DNA of 59,234 bases from Fimbriimonadales bacterium. Lineage in GTDB: Bacteria; Armatimonadota; Fimbriimonadia; Fimbriimonadales; GBS-DC. Each line of letters begins with the position of its first letter. Position 1 is the first letter of the stretch. The stretch spans positions 1 to 59,234 of the forward strand of contig BPGO01000012.1 of assembly GCA_026003075.1 (NCBI GenBank), in the 5' to 3' direction. The notes under the pieces were generated by a model. It was not told the origin of the DNA and made no database searches. It was given only the letters and a program-made list of their open reading frames with translations. The translations under genes and the position numbers were made by a program. This document shows, piece after piece, positions 8,725 through 16,443 of this stretch.

Positions 8725-10416
8725 ATGGCATTCGAGACGGTTCTGGGGCACTATCGAATTATCCGCGAAATCGCCCGCAGCAACGATGTGGTGTACGAGG
8801 CGGTCGATACGCGCATCCACCGCCGCGTCGCCATCAAAGAGCTGCTCATGCCCCCCGGCGCCACCGACGCTATCCGCCAAGACCGCATCGCCCGATTCCA
8901 GCGCGAGGCACGCGCCGCAGGCTCACTGACCCACCCCAACATCGTCACCATCTTCGAAACCGAAGCGGAAAACGGACGCTACTTTATCGTGATGGAATAT
9001 CTGGAGGGGGAAAACCTGCGCCAAACAATGGATCGAGAAGGCGCACTGCCTCCCGAAGAAGCTGTGCGCATTGCAACGCAGGTGCTGGACGGACTGGCGT
9101 ACGCCCATGCCAAAGGCGTTATCCATCGCGACATCAAGCCCGAAAACATCCATATCCTGCCCAACGGATGGGTCAAAATCACCGATTTCGGGATCGCGCG
9201 CCTCAAGCACGAGCCGAACCTCACGATGGACGGGCAGATCTTCGGTACCCCCAGCTATATGTCGCCCGAACAAGTGCAAGGCGGCGATATCGACGAACGC
9301 ACCGACCTGTTCTCGGTGGGAATCGTCCTCTTCGAGATGCTGGCAGGCTACAAACCGTTTCAGGGCGACTCGGTGATTACGATTACCTACAACATCGTGC
9401 ATACCGAGCCTCATTCGCCGCCGAGTATCCCCGCGCCTCTGGAGTGGGTGATTCGCAAGGCGCTACGCAAAAACCCTGCGGAACGCTTTCACTCCGCCGA
9501 AGCGATGAAGCAAGCGCTCCTGAACGCGCTGGAGCAGCTCAAAGCACCGCCTGTAATGGCGACGCCGATGGGGGCGCCGCCCTACACAATCCCCGCGCCC
9601 ACGGGAGGCTATCCGCCGCCATCGCAGCCCCCCGTGCCGTCCTCTCCTGCCCCTAGCGCCCCAACCCAAATCCCTATCCCCGCGCCCTACCCGACCAGCA
9701 CCGCGCCTGCACCCTACCTGCCGCCTCCGCCCCCGAAGCCCATCCTGTCGCCCGCCACACGCCAGTTCTTAGGTACCCTGCTGGGGGTGATGCTCATCGG
9801 CGGCGCTATCCTCAGCGTGGTCATCCTCGGCGTGTTCAGCGCAACCCGCGCCTATCAGGAATACCAACTCCAACAAATCGACGAAAAAATCGCCGTGCGC
9901 GCCAAAGAAGCCGAGAAACTCTACAGTCAAGGGCGCTACCTCGAAGCCGCGCAAATCTACGACGAACTCTTCCGCAACGCGCAGTCTCACAAGTGGAAGG
10001 AACAGTTCCGCCGAAATACCGCCAGCGCGCTCACGATGTATGGCAACCAACTCTTAGAGGCGCGCCGCTACAACGAAGCGATGGCTGCCTACCAACGCGC
10101 CTTACAATACGCGCCCCTTCCAGAAGCCTACGCCGGCATGGCAGCCGTCGAACAACAACTCGGCAACCGTGAAGGCGCTGTGAACCACTGGGCTGCTGCC
10201 GCGCAACACAGCCGCGGCGCCCAAGCGCAAGCCTACCAACGCAACGCCGCCCGCGAACAGATCGCCATCGGCGACGAAGCCTACCAACGCGGCGACCTCC
10301 AACGCGCTCTCCAAGCATGGCAAACCGCCGTCGAACTCGCCCCCGGCACCGCCGAAGCCCAGGAAGCGCAACGCAAGTTCGAACAAGCCCTGCAAGAACT
10401 GCTACAACGCCGATAA
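8725..10416 (+). CDS. membrane Ser/Thr protein kinase with TPR repeats
   Basis: 563 residues. The N-terminal Hanks-type kinase domain (about 10-265) has the ATP-binding Lys38, the HRDIKPEN catalytic loop near 134-141, DFGIAR, GTPSYMSPEQ and DERTDLFSVG. A Pro-rich linker (about 280-340) leads to one transmembrane helix (about 348-372) and a C-terminal TPR-like alpha-solenoid, expected outside the cytoplasm or on the periplasmic side. The glycine-rich loop is abnormal: the normal GxGxxG is replaced by ARSNDV with no glycine. Catalytic residues are otherwise intact. Target proteins unknown. Confidence 0.9.
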   Translation: MAFETVLGHYRIIREIARSNDVVYEAVDTRIHRRVAIKELLMPPGATDAIRQDRIARFQREARAAGSLTHPNIVTIFETEAENGRYFIVMEYLEGENLRQTMDREGALPPEEAVRIATQVLDGLAYAHAKGVIHRDIKPENIHILPNGWVKITDFGIARLKHEPNLTMDGQIFGTPSYMSPEQVQGGDIDERTDLFSVGIVLFEMLAGYKPFQGDSVITITYNIVHTEPHSPPSIPAPLEWVIRKALRKNPAERFHSAEAMKQALLNALEQLKAPPVMATPMGAPPYTIPAPTGGYPPPSQPPVPSSPAPSAPTQIPIPAPYPTSTAPAPYLPPPPPKPILSPATRQFLGTLLGVMLIGGAILSVVILGVFSATRAYQEYQLQQIDEKIAVRAKEAEKLYSQGRYLEAAQIYDELFRNAQSHKWKEQFRRNTASALTMYGNQLLEARRYNEAMAAYQRALQYAPLPEAYAGMAAVEQQLGNREGAVNHWAAAAQHSRGAQAQAYQRNAAREQIAIGDEAYQRGDLQRALQAWQTAVELAPGTAEAQEAQRKFEQALQELLQRR

Positions 10417-10487
10417 ACGCCTTCAGATCCACGCGAAAACATGCCTGCACGCTGAACCCAGCCACACAGCCATTAGGGAGCCTATTT

Positions 10488-10751
10488 ATTTAGCCACGCT
10501 AAATTCTGCGCGAACCTCCCACCCACTTGAACTCAAAACAAATGTCTACCGAGGTTCGCGCACTATTTAGCCACGCTAAATAAATGAACCCAAACCAAAA
10601 CACAAAACCCAAAACCCAAAAAACACACCCCAACTCTGAACTCAAAATCACCCCCAATAACACCCCAAAACCACACCCACAACCAACCACGCATTTTGCG
10701 CGAACCTCCGACAATTCAAGACTTGAGTTCAAATGCCCACGAGGTTCGCGC
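10488..10751. repeat. paired 54-bp palindromic elements upstream of the CRISPR leader
   Basis: Two 54-bp elements at 10508-10561 and 10698-10751 each begin GCGCGAACCTC and end with its exact complement GAGGTTCGCGC. Their centres carry TTGAACTCAA and the reverse complement TTGAGTTCAA, so the second is an inverted version of the first. The first is also flanked by two direct 17-bp copies of ATTTAGCCACGCTAAAT (10488-10504, 10565-10581). Between the elements is a roughly 115-bp tract made almost only of A and C. No gene is supported in 10417-10837. Confidence 0.75.
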
Positions 10752-10802
10752 AAACGCCGAGTTCAAAATTTTCGCGAATTGTTAAGAAGCGGGCTTAACC
10801 CC

Positions 10803-10832
10803 TTGACAAAGGCGTCCGGGATGAGGTAAACT
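10803..10832 (+). promoter_or_regulatory. CRISPR array promoter in the leader
   Basis: TTGACA at 10803-10808 and TAAACT at 10827-10832 are separated by 18 bases and end five bases before the first repeat. This, with the ATTGAAAC repeat end and the degenerate last repeat, orients the array to the plus strand. The rest of the leader (10752-10802) is moderately AT-rich with no other recognised site. Confidence 0.6.
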
Positions 10833-10837
10833 ATACC

Positions 10838-12787
10838 GTAGCATTCACCCCCAAGGGTGGGTGCCCATTGAAACCCGATGGTTACGGTTGACCTCCGCAG
10901 AGCTCGAGGTAGCATTCACCCCCAAGGGTGGGTGCCCATTGAAACCTACGTGGCGAGCTACCGCTAGGTACAGCTGGTAGCATTCACCCCCAAGGGTGGG
11001 TGCCCATTGAAACCGACATTCCGCAGTGCAAATCCGTAATCGCAGGTAGCATTCACCCCCAAGGGTGGGTGCCCATTGAAACCGCCGCGTGCGGATGGCG
11101 TGTACACACGTCGGTAGCATTCACCCCCAAGGGTGGGTGCCCATTGAAACTCTATCAACTGGATCACTGTGCGACCGCAACGAGTAGCATTCACCCCCAA
11201 GGGTGGGTGCCCATTGAAACTCGACTCCCACGCTTACGAAGCACCGAGGACTGTGTAGCATTCACCCCCAAGGGTGGGTGCCCATTGAAACACGATCCTC
11301 TGGAGTCAATACGCTGCCCGATAGTAGCATTCACCCCCAAGGGTGGGTGCCCATTGAAACCATCCTCAGTCGACGATGGCGCTGCCGATCGAGGTAGCAT
11401 TCACCCCCAAGGGTGGGTGCCCATTGAAACTCATGTTTGCGAGGGTAGCTTCAGCCGCAAGTAGCATTCACCCCCAAGGGTGGGTGCCCATTGAAACCTA
11501 TCCGGTCCCGACTGTCAGACCGCTACCTATCGTAGCATTCACCCCCAAGGGTGGGTGCCCATTGAAACTGATCATATGCGCGAGCTTCGTGTAGTCCTAG
11601 CCTGTAGCATTCACCCCCAAGGGTGGGTGCCCATTGAAACTCATGGTACCTCTTGCCAGGATCTTGCACTCGTGGAGTAGCATTCACCCCCAAGGGTGGG
11701 TGCCCATTGAAACATGCTCTCGTTGTTACCAGTAGCGTCTGCGATAGCGTAGCATTCACCCCCAAGGGTGGGTGCCCATTGAAACTGAACGCGGCTCGTT
11801 CCATCGCAGTAGACAGAATGTAGCATTCACCCCCAAGGGTGGGTGCCCATTGAAACCACGTCGCACGTCCCTGGGTAACGCTGCGACTGCGTAGCATTCA
11901 CCCCCAAGGGTGGGTGCCCATTGAAACTCCTTCCGGTCGGAGTCAAGTCGGGCTGTCGACTGGTAGCATTCACCCCCAAGGGTGGGTGCCCATTGAAACG
12001 TGCTCTTTCGGCGCGCTCTCGAGTCGGCACGCGGTAGCATTCACCCCCAAGGGTGGGTGCCCATTGAAACCTCTAGTCGCCAGCTCCTGACACGCGGGTT
12101 GAGTAGCATTCACCCCCAAGGGTGGGTGCCCATTGAAACCTCAACGCCAGGTCGATACTTTCAAACGCTGTAGTACGTAGCATTCACCCCCAAGGGTGGG
12201 TGCCCATTGAAACCTTCTATCCGCCGCCTTAAGTGGCGATGTATCAGGTAGCATTCACCCCCAAGGGTGGGTGCCCATTGAAACCTGTCATGGGTCGTGG
12301 TAGAGACTCCGTCCAAGTAGCATTCACCCCCAAGGGTGGGTGCCCATTGAAACCAGTTGTCACGGTGATGGCGAGCAGCCGTTGCTGGTAGCATTCACCC
12401 CCAAGGGTGGGTGCCCATTGAAACGCGTGGACGCTCGTCAGGCACGCTATGGACACAGCAGTAGCATTCACCCCCAAGGGTGGGTGCCCATTGAAACTTC
12501 TTCGAGTGCGGAACGCAGCTGGGCACGCTGTCGGTAGCATTCACCCCCAAGGGTGGGTGCCCATTGAAACAACGGCTGCACTCCTGCGACACGGGCTACC
12601 CAGAGTAGCATTCACCCCCAAGGGTGGGTGCCCATTGAAACGCAGCGGTTCTGACATGCGACCCCGGGTTCTACGAGTAGCATTCACCCCCAAGGGTGGG
12701 TGCCCATTGAAACTCATCGATGGGCTGCGCGAATCGGATGAGGTATAATTGTAGCATTCACCCCCAAGGGTGGGTGCCTATTGCAAC
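10838..12787 (+). CRISPR. CRISPR array, 28 repeats of 37 nt and 27 spacers
   Basis: Repeat starts are 10838, 10909, 10977, 11046, 11114, 11184, 11255, 11324, 11394, 11461, 11532, 11604, 11677, 11749, 11820, 11891, 11963, 12034, 12103, 12177, 12248, 12317, 12388, 12461, 12534, 12605, 12677 and 12751. The repeat begins GTAGCATTCACC and ends CCCATTGAAAC; inside it CACCC and GGGTG can form a short hairpin. Spacers are 30-37 nt and all look different. Repeats are identical except the last, which has two substitutions near its 3' end (trailer side). Orientation is plus strand. No cas gene is adjacent; the type I-C cas operon lies about 42 kb downstream, so pairing of the two is an inference. Confidence 0.98.
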
Positions 12788-12863
12788 AGCACGCGCGATG
12801 CAACTCGCCCGCACCGTGCGCGAGAAACTCCATCTCTACTGGGAGGACAACGATGACGATTAA
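12720..12863 (+). pseudogene. possible C-terminal gene remnant fused to the last CRISPR repeat
   Basis: An open frame runs from the last spacer through the terminal repeat and ends ARTVREKLHLYWEDNDDD at a TAA inside the start of the ATPase gene. The part after the repeat (from about 12789) has a normal coding look, including an internal ATG at 12798, while the part before is repeat sequence. This suggests that an older gene lost its 5' end where the array now ends. It could also be chance. No family recognised. Confidence 0.3.
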
Positions 12864-14850
12864 CATGGACGGTCGTAAGTATAACCTTAGAGAATACGAA
12901 GGCGTGCGCGACTGGATACAGGAATGCATCGACAGCGAAGACTGGCTCCGACTGGTGTTGCTCTCGTACTTCTTCGCGTTTGCTTTTCAGGGTTGGTACT
13001 ACCGCATGGAGCTGACTGACGAGCAGAAAGACGACGCGGCGGCGCATTTTGATGCGTGGGTGCAGCGTGTGAAGCAGGCGTTTCCGTACGGAAGCCCTGC
13101 CTACTCGGATTGCATGGATACGCTCATCGAATGGGCGCGCCGCATGCTCGGCGATGAGGCGGCAAAGGAAGTCGCACGCGAAGCCTATCTGCAGGGGATT
13201 GATGACCCCGACAACGATACGCTGCTCAAAGACTTCTTTGCAGTATTAGACGAGGAGGACTCCACAAGCGCCGTCAAGTACGGTGGGAACCCCGATAAGG
13301 TTCTCGAACGCAAGGAAGATATAGTGCAGGCGCGCGACGGCATTCTCGACAGCATCCACAGTGGAGACCCACTTTCTGGCGTCCCAAGGTACAGCCCCGA
13401 AGCCAACGAAATCCTGCAAGCATTCTACGACGCAGCGTTCGACCCCACCGTCGTCGCAGGAATGTCGCATATCCTGTCCCCAACAATGGGCGTGCGGAAT
13501 GTCATGATTGTCAGCCCGCCCGGTACCGGAAAGAGCGCTTTGTTCGACGATCTGAAAACCCAAATCGACCATTGGTGGGAGAAGAACCGAGAGGATTGCC
13601 TTGTCAACTGCCCCTTCGCCGATGTGATCTATCAAGATAGGGTTCCCAGCAAGCCCGAAAACTTCTGGGGTATCCAGTTCGTGAATCCCGACAAGGGAAC
13701 GACCGTCCGGGCGACGAGGGGAGAATGGCTCAAGCCGATAGAGCGGCATCTGCGGACAGGGAAGCCCTTGCTCATGGTGTTAGACGTGATTGAGAAATAC
13801 CCGCCAACGATCTTGAACGAGTTGAAAATCGCGCTTGCGGAAAACGCCATCACCGTATGGCTCCCTAAAGACTTCCCTCTCCAAGAGTACGCGGGGCAGC
13901 ACGTCACGGTGCGCGTCCGATTCGTCGGTCTCGCCAACCCTAATGACCTCTTCTTCCAAAACCCCGACAACGCGGCGCTGCTGAACCGATTCGCGATTTA
14001 TAAGTTCTTTAAGCGGCGCTGGCTTTCGCCAGCACATGCGAACATTGCAGGATTGATACCTGAGCCTGAGATAGGAACTACCCAACGCGAGGCACTGGAA
14101 ATAATCGCTTCACTTTTGGATGACTTCGGCGACAGCCAGAGCATATCCCCCGTTCGTTTCTATGGCAAGGCGATGGAACTGTTGGGGAAGCAGGGAGCGC
14201 ACCTCTACGGGTTCGAGGGCGACCTGGTCTATTCCGACGCTGCCCAACAACGCGTCCTGACCGCGAAGGACCTGGAAGACGAGCGCATCGCCGAGCAGTT
14301 TAAGCGGAACCTGCACAAAATCATTCAGAAGACCTTCCCCACTCTGAGCGAAGAGCGACGCGATCAATTCGTCGCAGCGCAATTCGATGCCATCAAGCGC
14401 AGGCTGCACAACACGCGTCTGGTAGCGCAGACACTCGCCGGCTCGTTCGAAGATACTTTCGACCCAGAAACCGAAACATACACCACGAATCCGAAGTCCA
14501 GCAAGTCAAAGGCGTTCGCCAAATACTGGGGCATCCGTAGTACAGGCGAAATCTTTGACCTGTTCCCGTCCCAAGATACCGACCAGCCGAATGTCGGCTC
14601 CGTGCGCAATCTCTGCTCCGCGTTATCCGCCATCGTGGCGGCCCTCAGCGATGCGCCGCCCGAAGTTTTCGATGAAAAATCGTACTTTATGGACTATCTC
14701 AAGAGCGAGTTCTTAGATCAAGGCGCTCTCAACAAGATGAAAGACGACGAACGCAACTTGTATCAGACAGCCGCTTTGGATTTCCTGAACCGAATCGCGA
14801 AGATGGCCAAGTCACGGGCAGCGCTCAAGACGAGATGTTCGCCGAGGTGA
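12853..14850 (+). CDS. MoxR-like AAA+ ATPase next to the CRISPR array, function unknown
   Basis: 665 residues. ATG 12853 has GGGAGG at 12841-12846; a longer open frame into the array is rejected. The first about 215 residues are helical and unrecognised, with a hydrophobic aromatic stretch near 35-50. An AAA+ module follows: Walker A SPPGTGKS near 219-226, a Walker B-like LLMVLDVIEKYPP near 304-316, then the helix TILNELKIALAEN, a layout typical of MoxR-type ATPases (normally DEINR). The Walker B glutamate is replaced by valine. The C-terminal 250 residues are unrecognised. MoxR ATPases usually remodel partner proteins; the downstream YbjN-like gene is a candidate partner. The last codons include AGA and AGG and the frame may be disturbed at its end. 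Confidence 0.7.
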   Translation: MTINMDGRKYNLREYEGVRDWIQECIDSEDWLRLVLLSYFFAFAFQGWYYRMELTDEQKDDAAAHFDAWVQRVKQAFPYGSPAYSDCMDTLIEWARRMLGDEAAKEVAREAYLQGIDDPDNDTLLKDFFAVLDEEDSTSAVKYGGNPDKVLERKEDIVQARDGILDSIHSGDPLSGVPRYSPEANEILQAFYDAAFDPTVVAGMSHILSPTMGVRNVMIVSPPGTGKSALFDDLKTQIDHWWEKNREDCLVNCPFADVIYQDRVPSKPENFWGIQFVNPDKGTTVRATRGEWLKPIERHLRTGKPLLMVLDVIEKYPPTILNELKIALAENAITVWLPKDFPLQEYAGQHVTVRVRFVGLANPNDLFFQNPDNAALLNRFAIYKFFKRRWLSPAHANIAGLIPEPEIGTTQREALEIIASLLDDFGDSQSISPVRFYGKAMELLGKQGAHLYGFEGDLVYSDAAQQRVLTAKDLEDERIAEQFKRNLHKIIQKTFPTLSEERRDQFVAAQFDAIKRRLHNTRLVAQTLAGSFEDTFDPETETYTTNPKSSKSKAFAKYWGIRSTGEIFDLFPSQDTDQPNVGSVRNLCSALSAIVAALSDAPPEVFDEKSYFMDYLKSEFLDQGALNKMKDDERNLYQTAALDFLNRIAKMAKSRAALKTRCSPR

Positions 14851-15026
14851 TCGACTATAACGGATCAATTCGCGATTACCCTCGCGCCCCTTGCCCATAA
14901 GGGGCAATCCCCCAACGCATCGCAAGTCTACGCCTGGTCTGTTGAGGTCGGCAGAGAGCTCGCCAAAATCCACAAAGAGATTACAAAGGAACTCGTGGAT
15001 GCTGTCCAGCCATAAAAAGGCAAAGA
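14851..15026 (+). other. coding-like sequence without a start, after the ATPase stop
   Basis: In the ATPase frame, reading continues open after the TGA at 14848 to a TAA at 15013, encoding a helical stretch that ends KIHKEITKELVDAVQP, but with no ATG/GTG/TTG near its beginning. Another frame encodes MFAEVIDYNGSIRDYPRAPCP from an ATG at 14835 to a TAA. Both look like real protein, so the 3' end may be a frameshifted or remodelled gene tail. No terminator seen. Confidence 0.35.
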
Positions 15027-15063
15027 GTAGCATTCACCCCCAAGGGTGGGTGCCCATTGAAGA
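15027..15063 (+). repeat. orphan CRISPR repeat
   Basis: A single copy of the array repeat, identical for its first 35 bases and differing only in the last two. It lies 2.24 kb past the last array repeat, on the same strand, between the ATPase and YbjN-like genes. It is followed by GGATATATAATTGG rather than a second repeat. Confidence 0.95.
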
Positions 15064-15119
15064 GGATATATAATTGGCGCAACCCCAGTGCGCTGAAAAG
15101 AGTATTCCGTCAGCAGGAA

Positions 15120-15149
15120 TTGACAATTGTGAAGCGAATCGAATACAAA
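15120..15149 (+). promoter_or_regulatory. promoter of the YbjN-like gene
   Basis: TTGACA at 15120-15125 and TACAAA at 15144-15149, spacing 18, lie 23 bases before the GTG start. A separate TATAAT at 15069-15074, just after the orphan repeat, has no matching -35 box. Confidence 0.45.
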
Positions 15150-15172
15150 ACACGATCTCAGGGGGTGTAACC

Positions 15173-15745
15173 GTGAGTAGAGTAACTCTTAAAATGCTGA
15201 CGGACTACTTAGAGCGGTTCGGTTGGAGCCGATACCAAGCGGTGGATGAACCTTTCGAGAAAGAGGGTATCATTTACACAGGTTGGCGCTCCTCCGATGA
15301 TGAGGACGGTTATCGTCTCACGATTGACCCGATGGTGGAGAAGGGATGTCTCTCATTCCGCGTGCCTGAGATTCTCAAGGCGCCGCTGGAGGAGAACCCG
15401 GAATACCTGGATGACCTGACCTTGGCGATTGGATATATCAACTATCGCATCCTTCTCGGCAAGTTCGCCTACGATCCAAGGGACGGGGAAGTGCGCTTCT
15501 CGGTGGATATCCCTATCGATGAAAACACTTTCACCTACGCCCAGTTTGTCCATGTGATGGGGGTCGTGATTAAGACCACCGAGCAGTACGCCCCGAAACT
15601 ACGCGCCATCTGGAGCCGGCGGTTGACTGCGCGTGACTTCATCCATCAAGATATCGGTGTGGAGATAGATCGCGTGCGCAGTGCGATGGCGCAAATGTTG
15701 CGCGACCTGCTGGAGGCGCTGGAGCGCGAAGGAGGAACCCCATGA
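15173..15745 (+). CDS. YbjN-like (type III secretion chaperone-fold) protein
   Basis: 190 residues from GTG 15173, preceded by AGGGGG at 15160-15165; the open frame upstream to 15074 has no ribosome site and no coding look. The arrangement of an N-terminal helix (TLKMLTDYLERFGW), a small beta-sheet with the LTIDPMVEKGCLSFRV strand pair, then YINYRILLGKFAYDPRDGEVRFSVDIP and a C-terminal helical tail fits YbjN/bacterial sensory-transduction regulator proteins, which share the fold of secretion chaperones. It follows the ATPase and the orphan repeat. Role unknown; a cofactor or chaperone for the ATPase is speculation. Confidence 0.55.
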   Translation: MSRVTLKMLTDYLERFGWSRYQAVDEPFEKEGIIYTGWRSSDDEDGYRLTIDPMVEKGCLSFRVPEILKAPLEENPEYLDDLTLAIGYINYRILLGKFAYDPRDGEVRFSVDIPIDENTFTYAQFVHVMGVVIKTTEQYAPKLRAIWSRRLTARDFIHQDIGVEIDRVRSAMAQMLRDLLEALEREGGTP

Positions 15746-15829
15746 TGTGCTCGCGTTGACGAAGGTCTTCGTGGAGTAAGGCAAAGAATGACGCGGGGGC
15801 GTGGCTTCAGCAGCTTATGTTAGACTCGC

Positions 15830-15904
15830 GAGACGCCCCCACCGAGGACGAATAGGCTCGGCGCAACTGAGCCGTGCCTGTCCCCTGCGCGGAGGGGGCG
15901 TCTC
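15830..15904. repeat. inverted repeat with nested hairpin, possible terminator region
   Basis: GAGACGCCCCC at 15830-15840 and GGGGGCGTCTC at 15894-15904 are exact complements. The interval holds GGCTC and GAGCC forming a smaller hairpin. An additional GGGGGCGT at 15795-15802 can pair with the first arm, so two alternative folds exist. It lies between the YbjN-like gene and the convergent ndk stop. Confidence 0.55.
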
Positions 15905-15920
15905 TCCTGAGCCTACCTCG

Positions 15921-16346
15921 CTACTCCACCAGTTCCTCAGGTTTGAACCAGAGGCTCAGCTCATAGGCTGCCGCTTCAGGGTCAGAGGAGCCGTGGATGA
16001 TGTTCTGTTCGATGTCCAGTCCAAAATCGCCGCGAATCGTGCCGGGCGCCGCGTTGGCGGGGTTCGTTGCCCCCATCATCTGGCGCGTTATTTCAATCGC
16101 GTTCGGGCACTCCAAAGCCATCGCGACCACCGGACCCGAGGTGATGAATTGCACCACGCTCTCAAAAAAGGGCTTATCGCGATGCACCGCGTAGTGTTTT
16201 TCGGCGAGTTCGCGCGTCGGGTGCACCATTTTCAGCCCGACGATGCGAATACCGCGCCTTTCGAACCGCTGAATAATCTCTCCGACTAACCCGCGGCGCA
16301 CGCCGTCAGGCTTTACGAAAACCAAAGTGCGTGTGGTCTGACTCAT
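15921..16346 (-). CDS. ndk: nucleoside diphosphate kinase
   Basis: 141 residues, usual family length. Cytosolic enzyme that moves the gamma-phosphate from NTPs to NDPs through a phospho-histidine. The start [17 protein letters not shown] and the active-site [12 protein letters not shown] with the HGS serine are diagnostic. The phospho-His is in the preceding IRGDFG context region of the family fold (around residue 116-118). Start codon ATG has AGGAGG nearby. Monocistronic with its own -10 box, divergent from the DUF1573 gene. Confidence 0.96.
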   Translation of the reverse strand: MSQTTRTLVFVKPDGVRRGLVGEIIQRFERRGIRIVGLKMVHPTRELAEKHYAVHRDKPFFESVVQFITSGPVVAMALECPNAIEITRQMMGATNPANAAPGTIRGDFGLDIEQNIIHGSSDPEAAAYELSLWFKPEELVE

Positions 16347-16392
16347 AACGCCTCCTTACTTGACTCGCTAACGCCGCAAACACGGCAGGCAA

Positions 16393-16423
16393 ATTATACC
16401 TGTGAGCGGTTTTGGGCTATAAT
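16393..16423. promoter_or_regulatory. divergent -10 boxes for ndk and the DUF1573 gene
   Basis: TATAAT reads on the minus strand at 16398-16393 towards ndk and on the plus strand at 16418-16423 towards the DUF1573 gene. -35 elements are not obvious. Confidence 0.5.
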
Positions 16424-16443
16424 ATTGGGTGGAGGGTATCTGT

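Noticed and set aside
10584..10829. Plus-strand 81-residue Pro/Lys/Thr-rich frame upstream of the array
   Set aside because: It follows from the A/C-only tract and runs through palindromes and the leader promoter; no ribosome site or homologous pattern.
12744..12749. TATAAT in the last spacer as ATPase promoter
   Set aside because: No -35 box at a workable distance; kept only as a weak possibility.
10845..12760. Open frames on both strands across the CRISPR array, with repeated peptides such as SIHPQGWVPIET and FNGHPPLGVNAT
   Set aside because: They arise only because the 37-nt repeat has few stops; the unit structure is that of a CRISPR array.
12781..12852. Longer N-terminus for the AAA ATPase starting in the last repeat
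   Set aside because: The ATG at 12853 has the ribosome site, and the upstream codons are repeat sequence.
15074..15172. Longer N-terminus for the YbjN-like protein
   Set aside because: No ribosome site and the promoter lies inside it; GTG 15173 has an AGGGGG.
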